Part shown: in pieces, positions 1-9,047 of the stretch
Numbering within the stretch: the stretch's first letter is position 1
Layout: the number at the start of each line of letters is the position of its first letter
Source: CAXXHQ01 sp963665265
GTDB taxonomy: Bacteria > Planctomycetota > Planctomycetia > Pirellulales > Thermoguttaceae
DNA length: 64,000 bases
Assembly: GCA_963665265.2 (NCBI GenBank)
Contig: OY762224.2
Location: forward strand, 1,860,001-1,924,000
Direction: 5' to 3'
Position numbers and translations under genes: made by a program
Notes under the pieces: model-generated
Databases searched by the model: none
The model's input: only the letters and a program-made list of their open reading frames with translations
What the model was told of the DNA's origin: nothing

Positions 1-1167
1 TCGGACGAGTTTAACAGCTTTTGGTGCTGCGTCGGCACGGGGATGGAAAACCATGTGAAGTACGGCGATTTCATCTACTTCCATAAAGACGATACGCTGT
101 TCGTGACGCAATACATTCCGTCGGTTTTGACGTGGAAAGAAAAAGGCGTGACGCTTCGCATGGAAGGGGGCTATCCGGAGAGCGGAGCGACGACGTTGTT
201 GTTCGCTTGCGAGAAGCCGACGATGTTGACCGTGAAGCTGCGGGTTCCGGCGTGGGCGAAGGGAGCCTCGTTGAAGGTCAACGGCGAAAAGGAGCCGGTA
301 AAAGTCGAAGCGGGCAAGTCGCAGTTCGTCGAGGTGAAACGTGAGTGGAAAAGCGGCGATAAGATTGAATTTGAATTGCCGTATGAATTGAGGACGGAAT
401 CGATGCCGGACAACGCGAACAGGGCGGCCGTGCTGTACGGACCGATGGTTTTAGCCGGCGAGTTGGGAGCTGAAGACGCTCCGAACGCGAAAGACGCGAT
501 GTTCGTGCCGGTGTTCGTGACCGAGGGCAAACCGCTTGCGGAATGGTTGAAGCCTGTCGCCGACATGTCGGATACGTTTCGATCGACCGGAGCGGGGCGT
601 CCGCGAGACGTGACGCTCTATCCGTTCTATAGAATGCATGAAAAGCGATATAGCGTGTATTGGAACATGTTTACGCCGGAGCAATGGGCGAAGAAGGAAG
701 TCGAGTATAAGGCGGAGTCGGAGCGGCAGAAAAAATTAGAAGAGATGACGGTCGATTTCGCGCAGCCGGGACAAATGCAATCGGAACGCGATCATAACGT
801 GAAGAGCGAAAAGTCCTATGTCGGCGACAACAGCGGTCGGCATTGGCGTGACGCGCGAGACGGCGGATTTATGTCGTTCGAGATGAAGGCCGTTCCCGAC
901 GCTAAGATGAACTTGCATTGCACGTATTGGGGCGGCGATACCGGCAATCGAACGTTCGATATTCTTGCGGACGGCGTGAAAGTCGGAACGCAAGTACTGA
1001 AGGCGGAACATCCGGATAAATTCTTCGACGGCGTCTATCCGTTGCCTGCGGAATTGACGAAGGGGAAGACGAAGATTACCGTTCGCATTCAACCGGCGAA
1101 GGGGAGCATGGCCGGCGGCGTGTTCGGCATCCGCGTGGTACGCGCGGAGGAGGAGACGAAAAAGTAA
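1..1167 (+). CDS. GH127-family (DUF1680) beta-L-arabinofuranosidase-like glycosidase, 3' part
   Basis: The reading frame is open from the first base and an internal ATG at 43 is not the true start, so the 5' part lies outside the window. The first visible residues include FWCCVGTGMENHVKYGD, the hallmark of GH127/DUF1680. In characterised members such as HypBA1 the tandem cysteines are zinc ligands and one of them is the nucleophile. A beta-sandwich region follows (about residues 45-150 of the visible part). A C-terminal module with GGDTGNRTFDIL and FGIRVV patterns resembles the extra C-terminal domain often found in this family. The family acts on terminal arabinofuranose residues of plant or glycoprotein glycans. 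The substrate here is inference and no other polysaccharide gene is in view. The gene is convergent with flgL and ends at a strong bidirectional hairpin. Confidence 0.85.
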   Translation, partial: SDEFNSFWCCVGTGMENHVKYGDFIYFHKDDTLFVTQYIPSVLTWKEKGVTLRMEGGYPESGATTLLFACEKPTMLTVKLRVPAWAKGASLKVNGEKEPVKVEAGKSQFVEVKREWKSGDKIEFELPYELRTESMPDNANRAAVLYGPMVLAGELGAEDAPNAKDAMFVPVFVTEGKPLAEWLKPVADMSDTFRSTGAGRPRDVTLYPFYRMHEKRYSVYWNMFTPEQWAKKEVEYKAESERQKKLEEMTVDFAQPGQMQSERDHNVKSEKSYVGDNSGRHWRDARDGGFMSFEMKAVPDAKMNLHCTYWGGDTGNRTFDILADGVKVGTQVLKAEHPDKFFDGVYPLPAELTKGKTKITVRIQPAKGSMAGGVFGIRVVRAEEETKK

Positions 1168-1217
1168 CGTCGGCGCACCGCGATTACGGTCGCCGATTTC
1201 AATGTGAGATCAAAGCG

Positions 1218-1256
1218 AACGCCTGTTTCCGTCGAAGGAAACAGGCGTTAATTTTT
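1218..1256. terminator. Bidirectional terminator between the GH127 gene and flgL
   Basis: A perfect 13-bp stem (1218-1230 with 1237-1249) encloses a 6-nt loop and is followed by AATTTTT on the plus strand. It lies between convergent genes and is placed to stop transcription of the GH127 gene, and probably also readthrough from the flagellar operon. Confidence 0.85.
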
Positions 1257-1282
1257 GGCGGCATGCGGTTATGGAGAGAATC

Positions 1283-4200
1283 TTAGAGATAGTCGAGCAG
1301 AGACATTTGGCTTAATGTGCCGATGGTTTTTAGCGCGGCTTGGTAGGCGACTTGTTTGGCGGTGAGATCGGAGATGACGTTAACGAAGTCGGCGTCGTAT
1401 TCGTTGGATAAGTCGGTTTGAACTTGGATGTTGTTGTTCGAGAGTTGAGAGGCCATGTCGTCGAGGGCTTGCTCTCTAGTCCCCAATTCGGCTTGGGTGA
1501 ATTCCATGCTGGTCGTGGCGGAGTCGAGGATGGCGATGGCGCGACTTATACCGTCCTCGTCATTGGTCAGCAGGGCGGCTTGCAATCGGGAAAGGGCGGT
1601 GTAAAGTCCTTTCGTCTCTTGCTGATTGACGTCGGCGCCGGTGATGACTTGCGAGCCGGTCGTCGATTCGACCATCGTGCCCGACGTTTCGTTGACGAAA
1701 CCGTTGCCCGAATTGAAGGTTTCGGTGGCGGGGTCGAAGTCGTTGGGGTCGAGCGAGGCGGAGAAAAGCGAGGCGACGCTGCTCGTGTTGATCATCGAGA
1801 CGACGTCGTTGGCGGTGGTGACGCCGGGAGTGATTCCAACGGTGAGCGTTTTGTTCGTTTCGCTGTAGACGACGCCGGAGGCCGTGGCGCTGTAAACGAC
1901 CGAGATTCCCTTTAAGTTGATGACGGGATTGACTCCCGAGACGATGACGCCGGAATCGTATGCGGTGCAGTCCATGGTGACCGCCGCGTTATGGATTCCG
2001 TTTGAGCTGGTCGTCTTTCCTTTGGAGATGAGGCCAAGATCGACGGCGGCGTTGCTCGATGAGTCGGCGGTGACGAGGAGCGTGCCCGTGCCGTCGCTAG
2101 CGTCGAGGAGTTCGATGCCGTTCCCGAATTCGGCGAGTCGCGCGGTGAGCGTTCCGCCGGTGGGCGAGGGGATGTTGGCCGTATTATTATTGATCGAGTC
2201 GATGACGTCTTGGACCGTTTTGGCGTCGCCGATGTTGACGTAGAGTTTGACGCCGTCGGAGCGGGTAATAGTGAAATCGGTGCCGCCGTCGGAGCCTTCG
2301 GCGGTCGTTCCTGTCGTTGATGCGGTAATTAACCCCGTTCCGGTGTTGGTCGACGAGTCGTCGTTATTGGCCAACGTGGCGTTGAACATCGAGGAGAACG
2401 TCGAATCGTTGTTGAGCGTTTTAACGACGTCGTTGGCCGTAGTGACTCCTTCGCCGATGCAAACGGTTATCGTTTTATTCGTCGTATCTACGGTGGCGGA
2501 ATTCGGCAAGCCGGAGTTGACGAAGCTAACTTTATAATCGTTGTACGCGGAGCCGTTGGCGATGGAACTGATGCGGATGTTCGTGTTGGGGAGGCCGGAG
2601 ACGAGAGTGACGGTCGCTTTGCGTCCGGTCGCGTTGGTCGAGGTGGATACGCCTTCGCCGTAGTTGAGTTCGGAGAGAGCCGTGCCGGAAGTGAAGGTTC
2701 GGATGCCAAGTTGGGTGGCCGTCGTGCCTCCGTTTTCGCCGATCATGAAGTCGCAACCGCTGACTTGGGAGGTGACGTTGATTCCCGTTCCGGTATCGTT
2801 AATCGTCGCGGTGACGCCGACGCCGGAGCCGGTGATGGCGTTCATGATGTCTTCGAGCGTTTTCGCGGAGCTGATGTCGACGGTGACGGTTTTATTTTCG
2901 TTGGTGATTTGCAGACCATGGGTCTGGTCGAGCGCGGAGCCGTATCCGTCATGGGTCGTGGCGGTGGAGGTATATTCGACGATTCCTTTTCCGCCGTTGA
3001 CGTTGTCGAGGGGATCGATTTTGGCGGAGAAGGGAATCCCGCCGGATGAGTGAAGGGTATTGACTGCCGCGATGACTTGATCGGCAGTGGTGGAGCCGTC
3101 GGTGGCGACATGAATGACGATGGAGGAGCCTGGCGTGTAATTCACCGAAACGGCGCCGGTGGCGGAATCGGCGACATAGCTAATCGCCACGCCGTTGAGC
3201 GCGACGCCGGCGGAAGTAGTCGCGCCCATCGTATCGGCGGTGAAAACGACGTCGTTGTCGGCGCCTTTGGAAAACAAGACCGCTCGAGCTTGCGAACCGA
3301 GCAGACTGGATGTAGAGGCGGTTTTTTCGACGATTGGATCGAGATCTCTTCCGGTGACGGTATTAACGCCGACGTTTTGGCAGACGATACCCAATTCGGC
3401 GGCGGTGGTTCCGGATCCGACGTCGCTGATGGAAAGCGTTCCGCCTCCCGCCTTATCGAGAGAGATGGAAATCGATTTGGCGTTGATTTCGACGTTCAGC
3501 TCTCGTCCGGCCGGAGCATGGGCTTTGATTAATTCGGCGACGTCGCCGATGGTTTTGGCGCCGCTTAGATCGATCGTCGACGTTTTCGTTCCGTCTGAAA
3601 CTAGGATGGATGCGAGGTCGAGTCCCTCTCCTCCGCGGAGATCGGTAAGTTTGGTTTCGCTCGTTAACGTTGGGGAGAGGCTGGCGGTGCCTTTGACTTC
3701 GGTGGAAATGGATCCGAAGGCGGCGTTTCCGTCCACGTTCGTGGAGAAGAGCGAACTAACGTCGTCGTAGCTAAGGAGCGAAGTCGTGTTTCCGGAGTAG
3801 GTGACGAGATTAGAACTGCTGATCGAGAAAGGGGATGATGCGCAATCGGAGCCGGCGAACAAGTAGCGATCGCGAAATTGAGTGTTTCCGATGGAAAGAA
3901 GTTGTTCGAGGGCTTGTTGCACTTCCTCGGCGACGGAGGAGCGTTGGGAGTCGGTGACGGTATCGCCGATGGCGCCGAGCGCGGCCGAGCGGATGGAGGT
4001 GATAAGTTTAGATGCGCTCATCAGGGCCGAGTCGGTGGCCGCCAAATAGGACGAATTGGTCGTGATGTTCGTTTTGATTTGGGTTTGCTTCGCGATCAAT
4101 TGCTGCAACGTCATGACCTGCGAGGCGGTCGTGGGGTCGGCGCTGGCCACTTGGAACTTGACGCCGGTGCTTAATTGCAACTCCAGATCGGCCATGCTGA

Positions 4201-4291
4201 GCAAGGACGATTGCACTTGGCTCAGCAAGCGGCTGCGAATGAACGAGGCCGTGATGCGAGAGGTGGGGATTCCGGTGACCGATGTTGCCAT
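1283..4291 (-). CDS. flgL: Flagellar hook-filament junction protein FlgL (HAP3), greatly enlarged
   Basis: FlgL joins the hook to the filament together with FlgK. The first ~170 residues are flagellin-like (RITASFIRSRLLSQVQSSL, then a long helical region) and the last ~110 residues form the matching C-terminal coiled coil ending QMSLLDYL. The protein has 1002 residues, against about 300-400 in well-studied bacteria. The excess is a central region (about residues 200-880) made of repeated modules that look like Flagellin_IN motifs, each with the pattern V..DGTK..TIDLSGAKTIGDV and a later G.GTTA.ELGI. These resemble D2/D3-type exposed domains of flagellin. The gene is last in the minus-strand flg operon, 67 nt after flgK. 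No strong Shine-Dalgarno is seen. Identification is firm; the function of the insert is inference. Confidence 0.93.
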   Translation of the reverse strand: MATSVTGIPTSRITASFIRSRLLSQVQSSLLSMADLELQLSTGVKFQVASADPTTASQVMTLQQLIAKQTQIKTNITTNSSYLAATDSALMSASKLITSIRSAALGAIGDTVTDSQRSSVAEEVQQALEQLLSIGNTQFRDRYLFAGSDCASSPFSISSSNLVTYSGNTTSLLSYDDVSSLFSTNVDGNAAFGSISTEVKGTASLSPTLTSETKLTDLRGGEGLDLASILVSDGTKTSTIDLSGAKTIGDVAELIKAHAPAGRELNVEINAKSISISLDKAGGGTLSISDVGSGTTAAELGIVCQNVGVNTVTGRDLDPIVEKTASTSSLLGSQARAVLFSKGADNDVVFTADTMGATTSAGVALNGVAISYVADSATGAVSVNYTPGSSIVIHVATDGSTTADQVIAAVNTLHSSGGIPFSAKIDPLDNVNGGKGIVEYTSTATTHDGYGSALDQTHGLQITNENKTVTVDISSAKTLEDIMNAITGSGVGVTATINDTGTGINVTSQVSGCDFMIGENGGTTATQLGIRTFTSGTALSELNYGEGVSTSTNATGRKATVTLVSGLPNTNIRISSIANGSAYNDYKVSFVNSGLPNSATVDTTNKTITVCIGEGVTTANDVVKTLNNDSTFSSMFNATLANNDDSSTNTGTGLITASTTGTTAEGSDGGTDFTITRSDGVKLYVNIGDAKTVQDVIDSINNNTANIPSPTGGTLTARLAEFGNGIELLDASDGTGTLLVTADSSSNAAVDLGLISKGKTTSSNGIHNAAVTMDCTAYDSGVIVSGVNPVINLKGISVVYSATASGVVYSETNKTLTVGITPGVTTANDVVSMINTSSVASLFSASLDPNDFDPATETFNSGNGFVNETSGTMVESTTGSQVITGADVNQQETKGLYTALSRLQAALLTNDEDGISRAIAILDSATTSMEFTQAELGTREQALDDMASQLSNNNIQVQTDLSNEYDADFVNVISDLTAKQVAYQAALKTIGTLSQMSLLDYL

Positions 4292-4358
4292 GATCGCACG
4301 CTTAATATATTACGTGATGGGTTGCGGGAGCCTTCGAGAGGCCGGTAATTTTTGTGCG

Positions 4359-6056
4359 CTAAATGTTCACCAAAACGTCGAACAGGTCGGAGAGGGTCGA
4401 AATGTATTTTGCGTTGGCTTGATATTGTCGTTGGAAGAGGAGCATATTAATAGCCTCTTCGTCGATGCTGACGCCCGAAATGGAGTCCACTTGGCCTTGG
4501 AGGGTGGCCAAGAAAACCGAGGCGCTGTCGGCGGCGTTTTGCGCGGTATTAGAACCGTTGGCGACGGAGTTCACCATCGTTTTATAGATGGTGGTCAGGG
4601 AAGCCCCGTCCTGGGAGGCGAGCTTCGCGTCGGCGAAAGCGGCCAAAGTGACGGCGTTATTGGTATCCTTGCCGACTCCGCCTGTGCTCGCGGCGAACAA
4701 CGACGGGGAGATCGTGAGGTTCGTATTCACGGCGATGTCGGTCGAGGCGATACCGGTGAAGAACGTGTTAATGCCGAGGGCGGCAAGGGTTCCGCTGGTG
4801 TCGTTGGCGAAGGCGAAGGAGACGGCGGCGGAGTCGCTCGTGATGGAGAGATTTCCGTTGGCGTCGATCGTGGCGGTCAGGCCGTCGATGGCCGAAATGG
4901 CGTCTCGAATATCGGTGAGCGATGTTTGGTCGCCGATGCCGTTCAGATCGACCGGGATTTGCGTCGTCGTCGTGAGTTTCGTTTGCGAATTCGTAACGAG
5001 GATTTGGAAAGAGCCCGTGCTCGGCGTATAGGTTAAACCTGCGGCGTTTAAGGCGGCTGTCGTGTTGTTGACGGCGTAGGTCGTCTTGACCGAGTTAAAG
5101 CCGACCAGACCTTGGCCGGAGGAATAGACCTTATTGAACTCGTAGATTAAGGTTTGGGAAAACGAGTCGAGATCGCTGAGGAATCCGCCAAGGACTTTGT
5201 CGCGCGAGTCGATCAGCCCGCGAAGCTGACCGGAATCAGGGTACAGCTCTTCGTCGCTTCCGACGACGTGGATGCTGGCCATCGCGGTGCCGTTAACGCT
5301 CGTGTATTTGGTTTCAACGGGGCGAAATTGGCCGGCCGAGACTAAATAGGAGCCTTGGCAATAGACGGTCACCGTTCCGTCGGGCTGTTCGACGGTGCGG
5401 ATGGCAAGAATGGAGGCCAGACTATCGAGCGCAACGTTTCGCTCGTCGCGTAAACCGACGGCGTCGCTGCTCGATACGTTGCCGCCTTCCAGTTCGGCGA
5501 TCCGGACGTTCAGCTTGGCGATTTTGGTTACCAGATCGTTGATGTCCGTCGAGGTTCCGGCGATCTGATCGTTGATGTCGTTGCGGAGGGAAATCGCCTG
5601 ACTGGCGACGTATTGAATTTTGTTGGTGAGGTTTTGTCCGGCGAGGACGGCGAGCTGTCGCGTCGAAGCGGAGGAGGGGTCGTTCAGCACGTCGGAGATT
5701 GAGTTGAAGAAACTCGTCATCGCCGTGTTGATGTCGCTGTCGCTTAACGAACCGACGACGCTTTCAAGTTTACTGTAGGCGTCTTGCGTGGTAGTGGCGA
5801 GCGCGTCTTCGCTGACGGCCCCGCGCAGTCGCTCTTCGAGGTATTTGTCGACTTTTTGGATGATGGCGTCAACTTGAACGCCTGTGCCCATCAGCAAGTT
5901 GCCGTAGCGTTGGGTGGGCGAAGGCGAGAGCACGACCTCTTCGCGAATATAGCCGTCGGTATTGGCGTTGGCTATATTTTGCCCGACGACCTGCAGGGCG
6001 ATTTCCGTCGCCCGCAGGGTGTTTCCGCCCATCGTGATGGAACTAGTTAATGACAT
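4359..6056 (-). CDS. flgK: Flagellar hook-associated protein FlgK (HAP1)
   Basis: The 565-residue protein is close to the usual FlgK length. The N-terminus (SSITMGGNTLRATEIALQVV, then GQNIANANTDGYIREEV) carries the rod/hook-family 'NIANANT.GY' signature. A long coiled coil runs over residues ~60-200, and the C-terminus (INMLLFQRQYQANAKYISTL) is the conserved D0 helix. It forms the first hook-filament junction ring and is exported by the flagellar type III system. It sits between the FlgN-like chaperone gene upstream and flgL downstream, so a chaperone and both likely clients are adjacent. Confidence 0.95.
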   Translation of the reverse strand: MSLTSSITMGGNTLRATEIALQVVGQNIANANTDGYIREEVVLSPSPTQRYGNLLMGTGVQVDAIIQKVDKYLEERLRGAVSEDALATTTQDAYSKLESVVGSLSDSDINTAMTSFFNSISDVLNDPSSASTRQLAVLAGQNLTNKIQYVASQAISLRNDINDQIAGTSTDINDLVTKIAKLNVRIAELEGGNVSSSDAVGLRDERNVALDSLASILAIRTVEQPDGTVTVYCQGSYLVSAGQFRPVETKYTSVNGTAMASIHVVGSDEELYPDSGQLRGLIDSRDKVLGGFLSDLDSFSQTLIYEFNKVYSSGQGLVGFNSVKTTYAVNNTTAALNAAGLTYTPSTGSFQILVTNSQTKLTTTTQIPVDLNGIGDQTSLTDIRDAISAIDGLTATIDANGNLSITSDSAAVSFAFANDTSGTLAALGINTFFTGIASTDIAVNTNLTISPSLFAASTGGVGKDTNNAVTLAAFADAKLASQDGASLTTIYKTMVNSVANGSNTAQNAADSASVFLATLQGQVDSISGVSIDEEAINMLLFQRQYQANAKYISTLSDLFDVLVNI

Positions 6057-6273
6057 TTGCTGCTACCGCGCGGCATATTTTTGTTCGATGCGACGGTTCC
6101 ATGAAGCGATCTCTCTTTTCCTCGCGCTGCGAAACGAGTTTGCGCGGGGACGAGCGACCGATTTATAAAAAATTCAAGGCGTAGGGGGGGAGAGGCGATC
6201 GCCGGCGCGAGAATAGCGTCAAGTTGCATAGCAAAATGGGCTGGGAGTCGCGTCGGCCGCTTAGCTGTTTTAG

Positions 6274-6759
6274 CTATGCCGCCTGGTCTACCAGTCCTCC
6301 GCTCGAGTTTACAGGCTCTCCTTCACAATATGTCGGCTGTAATCGTCCTCCTGTTGCGATAATCTCTAGCATCTGCGAAAGATGAATGAGCGTTTTCTGA
6401 ATGATTAACCAATTCGTCATGCTCTGATGTTGGAGCAGACGAGCGCGACTTTGGGATACGGCGATCCGTTGATTGAGTTCATCTCTTCGGCTGCTGGGAA
6501 TGGCTTTGGCCAAGGTGCGAATGTTGTTCGAGGGGAGTTTTTCCTCTTTGGCCTTCGCTAGCAGGTCCTCGCGGCGGCGGATGCAGCTTTGCAATTTTCC
6601 GAGCAGCTCTTCGTCGCGACCGTCGGTTGCGTTTAGGCCTTGTAAGTCGAAGCGGCGTAGGCATTCGCGTTTTTGGGCGAGGACGGCCAATGCGTCGTCT
6701 TGAACCTGCATGATTTCGGTGAGTAGTTCGTCAACATCTTTTTCCCAATGATTAGTCAT
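6274..6759 (-). CDS. flgN: FlgN-like flagellar export chaperone
   Basis: The 161-residue, almost wholly alpha-helical protein has heptad-rich stretches (DELLTEIMQVQDDALAVLAQ near the N-terminus; a second helix near residues 85-140). Its size and composition match FlgN, the cytoplasmic chaperone that keeps FlgK and FlgL export-competent. Sequence conservation in this family is low, so the call rests mainly on helical content, length and position directly upstream of flgK-flgL in the same operon. A FliT-like role is an alternative. A gap of 217 nt with no recognisable gene separates it from flgK, larger than the other gaps in the operon. Confidence 0.7.
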   Translation of the reverse strand: MTNHWEKDVDELLTEIMQVQDDALAVLAQKRECLRRFDLQGLNATDGRDEELLGKLQSCIRRREDLLAKAKEEKLPSNNIRTLAKAIPSSRRDELNQRIAVSQSRARLLQHQSMTNWLIIQKTLIHLSQMLEIIATGGRLQPTYCEGEPVNSSGGLVDQAA

Positions 6760-6823
6760 GGGCGGTCACCGTATCGGAAAATTGCGTTATATTGCGCGGG
6801 AAATGCGGGTTCGAGTCGAGCGA

Positions 6824-7147
6824 TTACATGCGTTGCATCGAGAACAGTTGATACATCGGACCGCTAAAGGAGTCGGCCGTCGCGGCGGTTAGCTTTTCGG
6901 CCAAGGTTTGGTCGAGCTGCTGTTGGAAAATCTCTTCGGCTTGTCCGCCGTTGAAATAGGCGGGCTTGCCGACCGAGCTGCGCATCGACTTAAGGAGTTG
7001 GCCGAAGAACGTTTGCCCGACGAACTCGTTGAATTTTACGTGGGTAAGCGCGTTTTTGTCCGAGACGCTCGGTTGCTTCGAGGCGTTCGCGGCGGCGTTG
7101 GCCGTTAGCATTTGCGTGGAGACGGCGTTTGTCGCGTCGATGGTCAT
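6824..7147 (-). CDS. flgJ: Rod-binding protein, FlgJ N-terminal domain only
   Basis: The 107-residue protein matches the rod-binding (FlgJ N-terminal) domain: a helix FVGQTFFGQLLKSMR followed by YFNGGQAEEIFQQQLDQTLA and a C-terminal YQLF. FlgJ of gammaproteobacteria has a C-terminal muramidase that opens peptidoglycan for the rod; that half is absent here. Single-domain versions are common outside gammaproteobacteria, and a separate lytic enzyme normally supplies the hole. It lies between flgI and flgN in the minus-strand operon, downstream of the genes for the rod and rings it would help assemble. Confidence 0.85.
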   Translation of the reverse strand: MTIDATNAVSTQMLTANAAANASKQPSVSDKNALTHVKFNEFVGQTFFGQLLKSMRSSVGKPAYFNGGQAEEIFQQQLDQTLAEKLTAATADSFSGPMYQLFSMQRM

Positions 7148-7175
7148 AATGGGCTTCCGACGATGAGCGGTTGAT

Positions 7176-8267
7176 TTATTCGATGATCAGTTCGGCGTGC
7201 AGTTTGCCGTTTTTGTCGAGTCCCTTGATGATGTCGATGACGTCGGGGGTGGCGACGTGCAGGGCGTTCAAGGCTTCGACCAACGTTTTCAGCTTGGGCG
7301 ATTCTTGTTCGGCCGGGTTCGCGTTCAAGGCGACGAACGATTTCGAAGGGGCGGCTCCCGCCTCGATAACGATGTTTTTGTGCGAGACGACTACCGCTCC
7401 GATTTCAACTTCGCCGCTGATGACGATGCTGCCGGCACGCTCGTTAATTACCACGCGGGGCATGGTCGCCGTATCGACGATGATCGGTTGCGAAAGAACC
7501 TGCGAAACGAACATCACGGGATCTTCGACGTATTGAGCGGGAATCGACACTTCGACGTTTTCCTGATTGATCGCTTTGGCCAAGGCCCCGGCGCTCGATT
7601 GAAAGCTGAGTTGGTTATTGAGGAGATCCGCTACTTCTTGAGCCATCTGGAAGTCGGCGTGGTTTTTGTCCAACACGAGAGTGATCTTGCCCTCTTTGAC
7701 GAAGGAGTTGAAGAATTCCTCTTCAAGTCGGCACCCCTCGAAAATACGACCGTTGGTCGGCGTGACGCCCCCTTCGATCGTGATCGCGCCTTCGGCGAAG
7801 GCGTAAATTTTCGGATTGTTGCGATCGGGGCCGATCAACGGGGTGAGGATCAATCGTCCGCCGGCCAAGCTCTTGGCGCCGCCGATCGAACTGACGATGC
7901 AGTCGATTTTATCGCCTTGGCGAGCGCCTGCGGCGGGAATCGTGGCGGTGACCATAACGATGGCGACGTTCTTGGCGTCTTTCAATTCCTCGAGGCTTTT
8001 TCGTCCCAGCGGCTCGCCGAGAACCTTCATTGTCTTTTCCAGGCTACGAAGCGTCGGAAGGAAGTTGCCGCCGTCGCCCGATCCTTTTAGTCCGACGACG
8101 AGGCCGAGCCCTTGAATGGTGTTTTCTTCCTGGCCTTTGAGTCGGCAGATGTTTTTCAAAAGGGTTCGCGCTTCGAGCTGGCCGCAGACGGTCGCGAGGA
8201 GGACGACCGCGCAGAAAATGCGTCGCAGCGAGGCGAGCGTCAAGTTTTTTGCTTTTGGTTTATTCAT
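7176..8267 (-). CDS. flgI: Flagellar P-ring protein FlgI
   Basis: The 363-residue length is typical of FlgI. An N-terminal signal peptide (about residues 10-33, ending GQLEA) directs it to the periplasm. The conserved start of the mature protein (LKNICRLKGQEENTIQGLGL, then VVGLKGSGDGG) and the later PRVVINERAGSIVISGEVEI are family hallmarks. It forms the ring around the rod in the peptidoglycan layer. It is encoded directly downstream of flgH (57-nt gap), so the P and L rings are made together. Its presence supports a two-membrane envelope with peptidoglycan. Confidence 0.96.
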   Translation of the reverse strand: MNKPKAKNLTLASLRRIFCAVVLLATVCGQLEARTLLKNICRLKGQEENTIQGLGLVVGLKGSGDGGNFLPTLRSLEKTMKVLGEPLGRKSLEELKDAKNVAIVMVTATIPAAGARQGDKIDCIVSSIGGAKSLAGGRLILTPLIGPDRNNPKIYAFAEGAITIEGGVTPTNGRIFEGCRLEEEFFNSFVKEGKITLVLDKNHADFQMAQEVADLLNNQLSFQSSAGALAKAINQENVEVSIPAQYVEDPVMFVSQVLSQPIIVDTATMPRVVINERAGSIVISGEVEIGAVVVSHKNIVIEAGAAPSKSFVALNANPAEQESPKLKTLVEALNALHVATPDVIDIIKGLDKNGKLHAELIIE

Positions 8268-8324
8268 AATTGATTTCGCGATAGGTTTCGTCGTTCGATT
8301 TCTTCGGCCGGAAGGAGCGCTCGA

Positions 8325-8999
8325 TTAGAACGGTTGGTAACGGTCGAGCCATTCGAGCAGCCAGCCTCGGCGATAGCCGTCGCGAACGTGGCCTTCTTCG
8401 CGCTTGATGAGTCGCATGTTGGCGACGTTCGCGCTGAGGACTTCGTTGTTGGGGAGCACGTCTTCAGGGCGAATTTCGCCGGTCAACGAGTATTCCCAAT
8501 TTTCGCGATTGTTCTTAATGATGCGGTTTCCTTCGACCACTAAGTTGCCGTTGGGGCGAATATCGACGATCGCGCACATGATGTTGAACTTCATCGAATC
8601 GCGGGTTTCCATGTTCGCTTGCGTCGTGAGCTTGTTATCGACTTCGCCGCGGATATGCGGGGCGCCGGCGGTTTGCGGATCGGGAATGACCGACATGCCC
8701 TTGAAGAGAATCCAGTTGGGCAAGGTGAGGTCGCCGTAACCTTTTTTCTTGCGATCCATTTGGCCTTCGCTGATGACGACCGATTTTTCGTCCACGGCCA
8801 CGCGAATCAATTGATGCAGCTTCAACGGTTGCGGCTCGACCGGTTTCTGATAGGTCCAGGAGTAGTTTTCGAGCGTGAAGTCGCGCCGTTTATCGGAGGT
8901 TTGGAATAAGCTCGACGTTTGCGCTTCGCTCCGGCTCGCGACGGCGAATAAGATGACGACGGCGGCGAGGGCGAGCGTGCTACGGAAGGCGGATTTCAT
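8325..8999 (-). CDS. flgH: Flagellar L-ring protein FlgH, without a lipobox
   Basis: The 224-residue protein has the FlgH core: SLF, HQLIRVAVDEKSVVISEGQ, MKFNIMCAIVDIRPNGNLVVEG and GEIRPEDVLPNNEVLSANVA. It forms the outer-membrane bushing for the rod. The N-terminus is a cleavable signal peptide (residues 1-26, ending SRSEA) with no cysteine at the cleavage site, whereas FlgH of model bacteria is a lipoprotein. The mature protein therefore seems anchored without a lipid, or the ring is held by other means. A Shine-Dalgarno-like AAGAGAA lies just upstream. Its neighbours are flgA upstream and flgI downstream. Confidence 0.95.
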   Translation of the reverse strand: MKSAFRSTLALAAVVILFAVASRSEAQTSSLFQTSDKRRDFTLENYSWTYQKPVEPQPLKLHQLIRVAVDEKSVVISEGQMDRKKKGYGDLTLPNWILFKGMSVIPDPQTAGAPHIRGEVDNKLTTQANMETRDSMKFNIMCAIVDIRPNGNLVVEGNRIIKNNRENWEYSLTGEIRPEDVLPNNEVLSANVANMRLIKREEGHVRDGYRRGWLLEWLDRYQPF

Positions 9000-9047
9000 A
9001 TTTATTCTCTTTACGATCGAGCTGTTATTTAAGTCGCGCGGATTCGG

